Below are positions 35,955 to 44,279 of a stretch of 64,000 bases of DNA, piece after piece. Positions within the stretch are counted from its first letter, which is position 1. The number at the start of each line of letters is the position of its first letter. This stretch comes from Seleniivibrio sp. GTDB taxonomy: Bacteria > Chrysiogenota > Deferribacteres > Deferribacterales > Geovibrionaceae. The notes below the pieces were generated by a model that saw only the letters and a list, made by a program, of their open reading frames with translations, was not told the origin of the DNA and did not search any database. The stretch covers positions 1 through 64,000 of the forward strand of contig NZ_JAJOIL010000008.1 in assembly GCF_021209385.1 (NCBI RefSeq). Direction: 5' to 3'. A program made the position numbers and the translations under genes.

Positions 35955-37891
35955 CTACTTTATTCCGTTGACCCTGAGCAGGCTGTCGTTGTCGGGCTGT
36001 CTGCCTGCGAACTGCTCAAAGAGTTCCATCATGTCCATACTTCCGCCGCTGCTGAGAACCGTATCCATGAATTTCTCGCCTGTTTTGCCGTCGAACACCC
36101 CGTTATCAACGAAGATGCTGTAAGCGTCGCATGAAAGGCGCTCTGCCCATTTATAGCTGTAATATCCCGCAGCATAACCGCCTGCGAATATGTGACTGAA
36201 ACCGTGCTGGAATTTATTGTACGCCGGCGGCAGAATTATTGAGGTCTTTTTTCTTATTTCGTCCAGTATCTTCTGCACTTCGTCGGCTGTGTATGCGTCG
36301 GCATGGATTGTCATGTCGAATATGCCGAACTCAAGCTGGCGAAGCATCCCAGAAGCCGCCATAAACGTGCGCACTCCGTCCAGCCTGTCTATCATTTCAT
36401 CAGGCAGAACCTCGCCTGTGCGGTAATGTTTTGCAAACATTTTAAGCACTTCCCTGTTATAAGCGAAAAGTTCAAGGAACTGCGAAGGAAATTCTATTAC
36501 GTCCCAGTCAACCCCGTTAACGCCGCTGACCTCTGCTTCGTCAACTTTTGAAAACAGATGGTGCAGAGCGTGTCCTGTCTCGTGGAACAGCGTCACAACG
36601 TCGCTGTGGCGCAGAAGGGAAGGGTTGTCGGGCGCCGCCTGCGGAAAGTTGCCGCATATCAGACCGGAAGCAAGGACAGTATTGCCGTCCGCATCTTTGT
36701 GATGTGTCTGCCATTCGTTCATCCATGCGCCGTCTCTTTTGCCTTTGCGTGCCTCAAGGTCGGTGAACAGCCTTGCGAACACTTTGCCGTCCCTTGACAT
36801 GTCGTATGCTTTTACGGTTTCGTGCCAGACGGGTACGTCAACCTGTTTGAAACTTACGCCGAAGAGTTTTTTCACGAAGTCGAAAAGACCTTTTACAACG
36901 GAATCCTGCTCGAAATACGGGCGGTATTCCTGTTCGTCGTATCCGCATTTGATACGGCGGAGTTTTTCAGAATAAAATCCGGTGTCATAGCTTGCAATAT
37001 CTTTAAGGTTTGCCAGCTTCTTAAGCTCTTCCATCTCCTTTTTTCCCTGCGCGTATGCTTTTTCGGCAAGGTCAGTGAGAAATTGCAGAACCTCTTCGGG
37101 TTTTTTCGCGTTCTTGCGCTCTATGGACAGGTCGGAGAATCTGGAGAACCCCAGTATATTTGCCATCTCCTTGCGGAGTTTCAGAGTTTTTTCGATTATT
37201 TCGGCGTTCTGCGGTGCGCGTGTGCAGAATGCGTGATACAGTTTTTCGCGTATTTTGCGGTTGGGACCGTATGCCATATATGCCATATAGCTTGGCAGTT
37301 TCAGAGTGAAACACCATCCCTTTTCACATTCAGCCGTCTTCAGGTCGGGTGCCGGTATGCCCTCCACGTCTTTGGGGTCTTCAATGAGGAGTTCAAAGGA
37401 ATCGGAATCTTTCAGCACGTTCTGAGAAAAGTCGGTGGAAAGATTTGTCAGTTCAAGGTTAATCTCCATGAGCCTTGCTTTCTGCTCATCGGGCAGGTGT
37501 ACGCCAGAGAGTCTGAAGCCTTTCAGCATTTTTTCAAGCACTTTCACCTGAGCCGGTTTTAACGTTTCTTTTTCAGCTTCAAAAATGTCCAGAACCGCTT
37601 CATAGATATCGGTGCGCTGTCCCAGCTCCGTGCCGTATCTGGTTATTTCCGGCATGCAGTAGTTGTATACGTCCTGAGTCTGTTCGGAGTTGTTGACATA
37701 GTTGACATGGGACACGGGAGTGATGAACTCATTTATCAGCATGTCGGTCTCCATCATCGGGCGGATGAAGTTCATGTATGTTTTTGCGGAATCCGTAAAA
37801 GTTCTTCAATGGTCTGTTTGTTTGTTTTCAGTATATTATCAAGCTCGGTTTTCGCATTTTCGAGCTGATCGGGTCTGTAGTTTTTAAACAT
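35955..37891 (-). pseudogene. M3-family oligopeptidase, frameshifted near the N-terminus
   Basis: Zinc oligopeptidase of the PrlC/thimet family, which degrades peptides in the cytoplasm. The authentic start is ATG 37891 (MFKNYRPDQLENA) with AGGAG six bases upstream. After IPQK the frame reads HT-stop. One base over, it reads TYMNFIRPMMETDMLINEF, which is the expected continuation, so a single base is missing at the A5 run (T5 at 37781-37785 on the plus strand). The remainder is an intact 606-residue frame with HETGH in LFHETGHALHHLFS and the GGYAAGYYSYKW signature near the C-terminus. The internal ATG 37775 has no ribosome site. With the base restored the protein would be about 645 residues, normal for the family. 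It could be a real mutation, a sequencing error or programmed slippage. Confidence 0.82.
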
Positions 37892-37949
37892 AATTTCTCC
37901 TCTTGATTTGATAATGGCTTTAGAATACATATAATATCGGGAGGCAGGA

Positions 37950-38126
37950 TTGGAAAGGATAAACTGCCGTAAATGCATACATTTTTATGTGACATGGGAT
38001 AAACAGTTTCCCTACGGATGTAGGGCGCTGGGGTTTAAAACCCAGACGATGCCGTCTGTTCGGGTGTTTCAGACATCGGGAATGGACTGTTTGCAGTTCA
38101 AAGAGAAGAAATTCAATAAAGAATAA
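37950..38126 (+). CDS. Small cysteine-containing protein, 58 residues
   Basis: A short gene starting at TTG 37950 with GGGAGG five bases upstream. The translation contains INCRKCIHFYVTWD, YGCRALGFKTQTMPS and SGMDCLQFKEKK, with four Cys arranged as CxxC, C, C, suggesting a small metal-binding or iron-sulfur protein. I recall similar short proteins with this CRKCxHFxVTWD...GCRxxGFK pattern in other anaerobes, without assigned function. It is divergent from the oligopeptidase (58-base shared promoter region), and its 3' end overlaps the convergent Crp/Fnr gene by 14 bases. Confidence 0.75.
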   Translation: MERINCRKCIHFYVTWDKQFPYGCRALGFKTQTMPSVRVFQTSGMDCLQFKEKKFNKE

Positions 38127-38778
38127 CGGGTTCCTTGACCAGCATGCTGTCGTCTTTGACTTTTATGGCGCCTTCCAGAGAGAGTATCTTGAGGCATTTC
38201 GTCACAGATTCCCTTGATGCGCCTATCATGTTTGAAAGCTCCTGATGGGTGTACTTTCTGATGGTGTAAAATCCGTTCACCGGATCCTGTTCGTCTTTAA
38301 CGCTGTCCAGCAGAAACTTCATTATACGTTCCTTAACATTCAGAAACGCCAGTGATTCTATGAGTTCGTCGGCTTTTCTTAAGCGTTCGGTAAGAGTTTC
38401 CAGAAGATAGAGCGTTACGTTGAAATCTTTTTGCAGAAGCTCGTTAAGGGCTTTTCTGGGGATGAGAACGATTTCTGAAAGTTCGTCAGCGATGAGTGTT
38501 CCGGTGCGTCCAAGCCCGTCTATCATGCTCATTTCGCCCACAACACCGCAGGGGAAAATCACCGAAAGGATGATTTCATCTCCGTTGCCGTCAACAAGCA
38601 CGACGCGGAAACTGCCGGATATCACCACATAAAGGTCTGTTCCTACGTCACCTTTGTGGAACACAACTTCGTCTTTTGCGAACTTTTTTATTTTGCAGAA
38701 GCTTGCCAGCCTCTCAAGGTCGTTTTTTTCAGTGGTTTCAAAAATTGCCGCTTTAGCGATCTGTTCAGCAAGATTCAC
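38113..38778 (-). CDS. Crp/Fnr-family transcriptional regulator
   Basis: 221 residues. The cyclic-nucleotide-binding-like beta-barrel covers about residues 12-130 (VVFHKGDVGTDLYVVISGSFRV, GVVGEMSMIDGLGRTGT). A long dimer helix follows, then a winged helix with recognition segment LSNMIGASRESVTKCLKIL near 180-200. The N-terminus has no four-Cys cluster, so it is not an oxygen-sensing FNR of the classical type. The GVVGEMSMIDGLGRTG block is close to the cAMP-pocket pattern. It starts at GTG 38778 after GGAGG. A Crp/Fnr-type half-symmetric site lies just upstream. Confidence 0.92.
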   Translation of the reverse strand: MNLAEQIAKAAIFETTEKNDLERLASFCKIKKFAKDEVVFHKGDVGTDLYVVISGSFRVVLVDGNGDEIILSVIFPCGVVGEMSMIDGLGRTGTLIADELSEIVLIPRKALNELLQKDFNVTLYLLETLTERLRKADELIESLAFLNVKERIMKFLLDSVKDEQDPVNGFYTIRKYTHQELSNMIGASRESVTKCLKILSLEGAIKVKDDSMLVKEPVILY

Positions 38779-38814
38779 GCCGTCCTCCGGTCAAAGATGA
38801 AAGTAATCCATATT

Positions 38815-38828
38815 TTGTTATAGATCAA
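38815..38828 (-). promoter_or_regulatory. Possible Crp/Fnr-type binding site
   Basis: On the minus strand TTGATCTATAACAA matches TTGAT-N4-ATCAA with one mismatch, 36 bases upstream of the Crp/Fnr-family start codon. Autoregulation is plausible. It is a single short match, so confidence is limited. Confidence 0.4.
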
Positions 38829-38835
38829 AATTGAG

Positions 38836-39894
38836 CTACCGTACACCATCTTTTTTTATTATATCGAACAATTCGCGTACAAGTTCAGTTTCCGCTACTT
38901 TTTTTATAGCTTCGCCTTTTTTAAAAATAATGCCCTGTCCGCGTCCTCCGGCTATGCCGTAGTCAGCATGTTTCGCTTCGCCGGGACCGTTCACCGGGCA
39001 TCCCATAACGGCGATGCTTATGGTGTCGTTTAAGGCGGCGGCGGTCTCTTCCACCTCTTTCGCCAGCGCCTCAAGCTGTATTTCCGTGCGCCCGCAGGTG
39101 GGGCATGAGATTATTTCGGGTCCGCGCCTGCGTATCTCCAGAGCGTTTAAAAGCTGCCATGCGACGCGCACTTCCTGTTCAGGGTCGCCTGTGAGCGAAA
39201 CCCGCATTGTGTCGCCTATGCCGTTTAAGAGCAGTGCGCCTATCCCAGCGGCTGATTTGACAGTTCCCGCGAAGAAGGTTCCCGCTTCCGTGACTCCTAT
39301 GTGCAGAGGATAATCCGACTGTTCCGAGAAAAGTTTATACGCCTGAAACGTCAGCGGAACACTGCTCGCTTTCAGGCTGACCTTCATATCGTTAAAGCCC
39401 ATGTCCTCTATCATGCGTATGTTTCTGAACGCCGATTTGACAAGCGCTTCGGCTGTTATGCCGTGTTCTTTCAGAATATCTTTTTCAAGTGATCCGGCGT
39501 TAACGCCAACCCGAATCGCGGAGCCGTTAGCCTTTGCCGCGTCCACAACCGCACGCACCTTTTCCGGCGAGCCGATGTTTCCGGGATTGATGCGTATTGC
39601 GTCCGCCCCGTGTTCCATGGAAGCGATGGCAAGTTTATGGTCAAAGTGGATGTCCGCTATTATAGGTATGTTCACAGCGTCGCGTATGGCGCGGAAAGCC
39701 TTTGCCGCTGCTTCGTCAACGACAGCGCAGCGCACTATCTCGCATCCTGCCGTTTCAAGCCTTTTTATCTGGGATATGGTGGCTTCCGCATCCCTTGTGT
39801 CGGTGTTGGTCATGGACTGCACCGATACCGGTGCGCCGCCGCCAACGGCAACGTTTCCTATATGTATCTGTCTGGTGTTTCTTCTTGTGATCAT
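38836..39894 (-). CDS. ispG: 4-hydroxy-3-methylbut-2-enyl diphosphate synthase
   Basis: Iron-sulfur enzyme of the non-mevalonate isoprenoid pathway, converting MEcPP to HMBPP. The 352 residues include a TIM-barrel N-terminus (VQSMTNTDTRDAEATI, RINPGNIG) and the C-terminal 4Fe-4S domain with its three Cys in SCPTCGRTE near 261-265 and MGCPVNGPGEAK near 296, plus YGIAGGRGQG. The ATG overlaps the stop of the phosphohexomutase gene by four bases, so the two are one operon. Confidence 0.97.
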   Translation of the reverse strand: MITRRNTRQIHIGNVAVGGGAPVSVQSMTNTDTRDAEATISQIKRLETAGCEIVRCAVVDEAAAKAFRAIRDAVNIPIIADIHFDHKLAIASMEHGADAIRINPGNIGSPEKVRAVVDAAKANGSAIRVGVNAGSLEKDILKEHGITAEALVKSAFRNIRMIEDMGFNDMKVSLKASSVPLTFQAYKLFSEQSDYPLHIGVTEAGTFFAGTVKSAAGIGALLLNGIGDTMRVSLTGDPEQEVRVAWQLLNALEIRRRGPEIISCPTCGRTEIQLEALAKEVEETAAALNDTISIAVMGCPVNGPGEAKHADYGIAGGRGQGIIFKKGEAIKKVAETELVRELFDIIKKDGVR

Positions 39895-41318
39895 TTCAGT
39901 TTTTCCAGTTCGGAAGTTATTATTGCCATTATTTTTTCAAGCTCCGCTTTATTGACCGCCTCGTAGCGTGTAACAAGCAGAGGCTCCGTGTTGCTTGCCC
40001 GCACCAGCGCCCAGCCCTTTTCAAACTGCACCCTGATACCGTCTATATCCGTTATGCTTTTTGTACCGTAAGTACCGTTTTTCAGGTATTCTCCGAAGAC
40101 TTCGGCAAGTTTTTCAATCAGCGCGAATTTCTTATCGTCAGGATAGGCTTCCCGTATCTCCGGCGTGTTGACATATTCCGGTATCTCCGCCGTCATATCC
40201 GCCGAATTGCGGAATCTGCCGCTTTTAAGCCCGTTCACATATGCCCGTAAAAGCCTCAGAGAGGCGTATATCCCGTCGTCAAATCCGAAATAGCCGTCGG
40301 AGAAGAAGAAGTGTGAACTCATCTCCCCGCCTATGACCGCGCCTACCTCTTTCATTTTCATTTTTATCATGGAATGACCCGATTTGTACATAACGGGTTC
40401 CATCCCTTTCGCCGCTATGAACTCGTAAAGTCCCTGTCCGGCTTTAACGTCCGCGACTATCTTACGCCCTCTGTTTTCGGCTGCTATGTCGTCTGCGAAG
40501 ATACAGAGCAGTTCGTCTCCCCATATCATTTCGCCGTTACAGTTGAGCGCGCCGAGCCTGTCGGAATCGCCGTCGTAACTTACGCACAGATCAGCTTTTT
40601 CTTTCAGCAGAAGTGCTTTTGCTTCTGCCAGATTTTTTTCTACAGTAGGGTCGGGGTGGTGTCCGGGAAAACTGCCGTCCTCCGTGCAGTAAAGCGGAAG
40701 CACTTTAACACCCAAATATTCAAAGAGCCGGGGAGCGATTGTGGATGCCGTGCCGCTTCCGCAGTCTATGACAACCTTTATCTCCCTGCCAAGTTTTTCT
40801 ATGTCCCTTTTCAATACTGCAAAAGATTCCTGAATATATCCGATGTATGCTGTTTTTATGTCAAAATGAGTTTTTTTGCCCTGTCTGTCAGGGTTAGGAA
40901 AATTGCCTGCCGCGATGTCTTCATAGATGCGCATTATCTTTTCCGAGTGGTATACGGTGTTCTTCGTTCCGACCTTTAATCCGTTGAACTGCGGCGGGTT
41001 GTGGCTGCCTGTCACCATAACGTAGCCATCCGCAGGAGTGCAGTACATTGAGAAATAGGTGAGTGGTGAAGGGCAGATTCCAAGCATTTGGACATCTGCT
41101 CCGCCTTCTTTCAGCCCGAGACAAACGGCGTTTGCCAGAGATTCGGATGAAAATCTGACATCTCTGCCTACTGAAATAAGCGGGTGATTTTTACCCGTCT
41201 CCTGACGCGTATGTTCCGCAAACACCCGTGCGGCGCTTCTGGCAACAGAATCCGTTAATTTCTCTCCGTAAATTCCCCGTATATCATAGCTTCTGAAAAT
41301 TTCTTTAATCTGTAACAT
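39891..41318 (-). CDS. Phosphomannomutase/phosphoglucomutase
   Basis: Alpha-D-phosphohexomutase interconverting sugar 1- and 6-phosphates for cell-surface polysaccharides. The start is ATG 41318 (MLQIKEIFRSYDIRGIYG) with AGGT five bases upstream; 18 earlier codons of the open frame look non-coding. In the 475 residues the catalytic phosphoserine is in MVTGSHNPPQFNGLK near 103. The metal loop is YDGDSDRLGALN near 248. The sugar-binding loop is GGEMSSHFFF. The phosphate-binding C-terminus is VRASNTEPLLVTRYEA. This is the AlgC/ManB type. Its start region overlaps the -35 of the divergent HATPase gene. Confidence 0.95.
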   Translation of the reverse strand: MLQIKEIFRSYDIRGIYGEKLTDSVARSAARVFAEHTRQETGKNHPLISVGRDVRFSSESLANAVCLGLKEGGADVQMLGICPSPLTYFSMYCTPADGYVMVTGSHNPPQFNGLKVGTKNTVYHSEKIMRIYEDIAAGNFPNPDRQGKKTHFDIKTAYIGYIQESFAVLKRDIEKLGREIKVVIDCGSGTASTIAPRLFEYLGVKVLPLYCTEDGSFPGHHPDPTVEKNLAEAKALLLKEKADLCVSYDGDSDRLGALNCNGEMIWGDELLCIFADDIAAENRGRKIVADVKAGQGLYEFIAAKGMEPVMYKSGHSMIKMKMKEVGAVIGGEMSSHFFFSDGYFGFDDGIYASLRLLRAYVNGLKSGRFRNSADMTAEIPEYVNTPEIREAYPDDKKFALIEKLAEVFGEYLKNGTYGTKSITDIDGIRVQFEKGWALVRASNTEPLLVTRYEAVNKAELEKIMAIITSELEKLK

Positions 41319-41320
41319 TA

Positions 41321-41350
41321 TTGACCTGCGGAAAATCTTTGTGGTATAAT
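41321..41350 (+). promoter_or_regulatory. Consensus-like sigma70 promoter of the HATPase gene (leaderless)
   Basis: TTGACC (41321-41326) and TATAAT (41345-41350) are spaced by 18 bases. Transcription should start 6-8 bases after the -10, at 41356-41358, which coincides with the ATG at 41357. No ribosome site is present. The -35 lies only three bases from the divergent phosphohexomutase start. Confidence 0.75.
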
Positions 41351-41356
41351 CTACAC

Positions 41357-42169
41357 ATGAAAAAAATAGCATGTTTTATTAATGATAGCAACCTCTTGGA
41401 GAGAGTTAAGGAATTTTGCGCATTGGAAAGGTTTCAGGACGAGATAATCTGCGACCCTTCCCAGTTTGTCTATGACGTTGCAACAGTGCTTTATATCACA
41501 GATGATTCCGAAGCTCTCGCACCGGATGGTATTAAAGATATAAAAGTATGCTATGTCGGAGAGGAAAGACCGAAAGATGCGAAAATGTTCTTTATGCCTT
41601 CGGATTTTAAATTCATCCATATGCGTCTTCTGGTGGATGCGGTTATCCACAACGGATGTTTTGAACCCAGCATCGCTTCCGTTCTGCCGGAATTTCTGCA
41701 TCAGTCTTTCAGGATAAAGAACGACATTTTTAACGTTGAGCGCATAGTTTATGCTCTTACAAAGGACTTTGTGTATTTCCTTAATTTTCAGTCGCTTGAA
41801 AAGGTGCGGGTGGGGCTTGCGGAGATGCTTACAAACGCCATCGAGCATGGCAATCTCGGCATCACGGGCGAAGAGAAGATGCATGCCACAGAGAACGGTA
41901 CCTATTACGACCTTGTCAGCACCAGAATGAACGATTTCTACTACATGTCCAGACATGCCACTTTCACATATTATGTTGACGCGCTGGGATTGAAAATGAG
42001 CCTTGAGGACGAAGGCGAAGGATTCAACGTTAACAGCCTTCCTGACCCCACAGATCCAGAAAGCCTGTTGAAACTCCACGGGCGCGGGATACTCATCACC
42101 AGAATGTACTTTGACGAAGTGAAATATAACGACAAAGGGAATCTTGTTTCCCTTTCAAAGAGGTTCTGA
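41357..42169 (+). CDS. HATPase-domain signalling protein with receiver-like N-terminus
   Basis: 270 residues. The first ~110 residues look like a degenerate response-regulator-type alpha/beta domain (MKKIACFINDSNLLERV, DVATVLYITDD, IKVCYVGEERPKDAKMFFMP). The rest is a GHKL ATPase of the anti-sigma/RsbW type, with N-box VGLAEMLTNAIEHGN near 153-167, then SLEDEGEGFNVNSLPDP and LHGRGILITRMYFDEV. There is no phosphoacceptor His domain, so it should phosphorylate a protein partner or bind a sigma factor rather than act as a classical kinase. The start has no ribosome site and matches a leaderless transcript. It overlaps the metallo-beta-lactamase gene by one base. Confidence 0.82.
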   Translation: MKKIACFINDSNLLERVKEFCALERFQDEIICDPSQFVYDVATVLYITDDSEALAPDGIKDIKVCYVGEERPKDAKMFFMPSDFKFIHMRLLVDAVIHNGCFEPSIASVLPEFLHQSFRIKNDIFNVERIVYALTKDFVYFLNFQSLEKVRVGLAEMLTNAIEHGNLGITGEEKMHATENGTYYDLVSTRMNDFYYMSRHATFTYYVDALGLKMSLEDEGEGFNVNSLPDPTDPESLLKLHGRGILITRMYFDEVKYNDKGNLVSLSKRF

Positions 42170-42978
42170 TGCTCTATCTTCTCGGCACCAGAGGCACACT
42201 GCCTGTTTCAGGACAGAAGTTCGTGAAATACGGGGGAAATACCACCTGTCTCATGGCTCCGGTGGACGAGAAGACCTGTCTGATATTTGATGGCGGCACA
42301 GGAATCATGAGCCTTAATAAATACGATAATTTCGAGGAATTTCACATATTCCTGTCACATCTGCATTGGGATCATATTGTTGGTGTTCCAATCTTTCAGG
42401 CATTTTATAACTCCAAAAAAAAGATTAACATCTATCTTGAGAATAAAGAGACATTGCACTCCACTGATATTCTGGATGTGCTGTTCAATCCGCCTTTTTT
42501 TCCGGTTCCGAAGTCAAAACTGAGAGCCGATATAAAGCTGAACCTCATTGAAGGGGGCGACCAGTTCAAATTCGGCAATATTCAGGTTCATTCAGCAGAC
42601 GGCAACCATCCCGACGGTGCGCTTATGTATAAGATAGTGTTTCCATCTAAGAGTATACTTTATACATCAGACTATGAACACGGAACGACTGTAGACGATT
42701 TTCTCATAGAGTTCGCGTACGGCTGTGATTATATGATTTACGATACAACCTACTTTCCGGAAGAGTATGCAGGTGTAAACGGGCAGTCCGGTAAGGTCGG
42801 CTGGGGACATTCAACATATCTTCAGGGTATCGAGTTTGCCAAGAAAGCTAACGTGAAAAATCTGGTCATGGCGCACCATAATCCTGATTACGACGATATT
42901 ATGCTGGACGAAATGCAGATATTGGCGAGACGATTGTTTCCGAATTCGGTAGCCGCTTACGACGGCATGATCCTCTGA
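42169..42978 (+). CDS. Metallo-beta-lactamase fold hydrolase, phosphodiesterase-like
   Basis: 269 residues. The N-terminal LLGTRGTLPVSGQKFVKYGG and the metal motif HLHWDH at residues 64-69 identify the MBL fold. Later ligands include His in DGNHPDGAL, Asp in YTSDYEHG, and His in MAHHNPDYDD. It resembles the RNase Z/cyclic-nucleotide phosphodiesterase branch more than glyoxalases or lactamases, so a phosphodiester substrate is likely. The one-base overlap with the HATPase gene ties the two together in one signalling unit. Confidence 0.85.
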   Translation: MLYLLGTRGTLPVSGQKFVKYGGNTTCLMAPVDEKTCLIFDGGTGIMSLNKYDNFEEFHIFLSHLHWDHIVGVPIFQAFYNSKKKINIYLENKETLHSTDILDVLFNPPFFPVPKSKLRADIKLNLIEGGDQFKFGNIQVHSADGNHPDGALMYKIVFPSKSILYTSDYEHGTTVDDFLIEFAYGCDYMIYDTTYFPEEYAGVNGQSGKVGWGHSTYLQGIEFAKKANVKNLVMAHHNPDYDDIMLDEMQILARRLFPNSVAAYDGMIL

Positions 42979-42980
42979 AA

Positions 42981-43102
42981 TTGCTGTTGATATGCTTCGC
43001 ATAACCGCGTCAGTTTACTTTCACTCGCAACACATACTCCGTATGTATGCTTTTGCTCGTTTTAAGTAAGCCTTCCTTGTTCTGCTCGCATCTGAACAGC
43101 AA
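42981..43102. repeat. Intergenic palindromic repeat, copy 4
   Basis: Ends TTGCTGTTGATATGC and GCATCTGAACAGCAA; left block GCATAACCGCGTCAG; right block CTTCCTTGTTCTGCTCGCAT. The middle arms GTTTACTT and AAGTAAGC are specific to this copy and still pair. The centre is ACATACTCCGTATGTATGC. It begins directly after the MBL gene stop codon and is followed three bases later by copy 5. Confidence 0.83.
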
Positions 43103-43105
43103 TTA

Positions 43106-43224
43106 TTGCCTTTTATAACACTTCGCATTTCTTCGTTGTCCTCAGAAAAATCTGCCTCACATACTCTTTGTATGCTCGTTGATTTTTCATCGTCCGCCTT
43201 GAACTGCTCGGTTCTAAAAAGCAA
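43106..43224. repeat. Intergenic palindromic repeat, copy 5 (tandem with copy 4)
   Basis: The most diverged copy: ends TTGCCTTTTATAACAC and GTTCTAAAAAGCAA. The middle arms GAAAAATC and GATTTTTC pair, and the centre CTCACATACTCTTTGTATGCTCG keeps the family core. It lies downstream of the convergent small membrane protein gene. Confidence 0.72.
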
Positions 43225-43262
43225 TTAAGTGTAACATTTCCTTTAAGTTTCTATTTTTTTCC

Positions 43263-43757
43263 TCATTTCTTTTTCCATGGCTTAAATACTGAAACGTAAA
43301 TAGTGAATATTATTATCCCATTCTGAATCGAACCGAATATCAGGTTCATTCTCTGATTATAGAGGTAAGCGGGGTCGGAAAGGGCAGCTAATCCCATGTT
43401 ACCTGAAATATGCAACATATTCTTTTCCCAAACACCGAGGTAAAAAGTTCCGAAAAGGATGGCCGAGATGGTGACAACCCATTTGAAAGTCAGCCAGCGA
43501 TGTTTGAAGAAGCCCCAGTTGGTGAACATGGAATAGATAAAACCTGTTATCAGACAGCCTATAGCTCCGAAAATAACTACTATATAGCTGTCAATAAAAT
43601 GAAGGCTTCTGTTTATGCCGTAAAGCTCGCCTCCGTCAGTAACCCCCTGTTTCATGAAATACATAAGGCACATTGTGAATCCGCCGACAGCCCAGCATGC
43701 CGCTGTAAAAATATGTATCGTTTTTAAAGCTTTTTGTCCGTTTGTGCTGAGTTTCAT
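43263..43757 (-). CDS. Four-helix membrane protein under MarR control
   Basis: 164 residues with four predicted membrane helices at about residues 10-32 (IHIFTAACWAVGGFTMCLMY), 55-76 (YIVVIFGAIGCLITGFIY), 87-107 and 138-158. The arrangement resembles DUF2269-like small integral membrane proteins; no enzyme motif is visible. It is divergent from the MarR gene across a gap holding two palindromic operators, so it is very probably the regulated target. It may handle stress or membrane redox, but this cannot be decided. Confidence 0.82.
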   Translation of the reverse strand: MKLSTNGQKALKTIHIFTAACWAVGGFTMCLMYFMKQGVTDGGELYGINRSLHFIDSYIVVIFGAIGCLITGFIYSMFTNWGFFKHRWLTFKWVVTISAILFGTFYLGVWEKNMLHISGNMGLAALSDPAYLYNQRMNLIFGSIQNGIIIFTIYVSVFKPWKKK

Positions 43758-43779
43758 TTTTTATCCTCTTATTGGCAAT

Positions 43780-43814
43780 TGACAATATATTGTCATAATG
43801 ACATTATACTGTCA
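43780..43814. promoter_or_regulatory. Twin MarR operators
   Basis: A perfect 16-bp palindrome TGACAATATATTGTCA (43780-43795) and a near copy TGACATTATACTGTCA (43799-43814) are centred 19 bases apart, in the 78-base gap between the MarR gene and its divergent membrane-protein gene. The arms TGACA/TGTCA are shared. Their spacing would place two dimers on nearly the same DNA face. Confidence 0.8.
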
Positions 43815-43835
43815 ATTAAAAATTGAGGTGAAAGA

Positions 43836-44279
43836 GTGGAGCATACGGAAGCCGGATTAAAATACACCGACTTGATATTGGCGGTTTTCAGACTGAACGG
43901 ACAGCTTGTGCTTGAGGGTGACAGGCTCGCAAAAGAGGACGGGCTTACCAGTGCGAAATGGCATGTTATGGGTGCGCTGATATATTTCGGCGAGCAGAAT
44001 ATCACCGTTTCCCGCATCGCTTCCAGAATGGGATTGAGAAGGCAGGGGGTTCAGAGAATCGTCAATGAGTTATGCGAAATGGGGCTGGTTGTCTTTAAGG
44101 ATAACCCCTACCATAAAAAGGCAAAGCAGATCGTTCCCACAGAAGAAGGTTTAAAAAGATTTAATTCTGTTATGCAAAAGCAGATTCCTTGGGCAAACGA
44201 ACACGGCGGAAGTTTGGGGTCAGACGAGCTTGAAACCGCTCTCAGAGTGATAAGAACGATTTCCGCCAGATTGCCTTAA
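43836..44279 (+). CDS. MarR-family transcriptional regulator
   Basis: 147 residues starting at GTG 43836 with GAGGTG five bases upstream. Winged helix-turn-helix: SAKWHVMGALIYF, then ITVSRIASRMGLRRQGVQRIVNELCEMGLV (about residues 52-85) and wing VVFKDNPYHKKAKQIVPTEEG. Terminal helices provide the dimer interface. MarR dimers usually repress their own and a divergent gene until a small phenolic or oxidant binds, and both features fit the paired operators next to it. Confidence 0.93.
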   Translation: MEHTEAGLKYTDLILAVFRLNGQLVLEGDRLAKEDGLTSAKWHVMGALIYFGEQNITVSRIASRMGLRRQGVQRIVNELCEMGLVVFKDNPYHKKAKQIVPTEEGLKRFNSVMQKQIPWANEHGGSLGSDELETALRVIRTISARLP

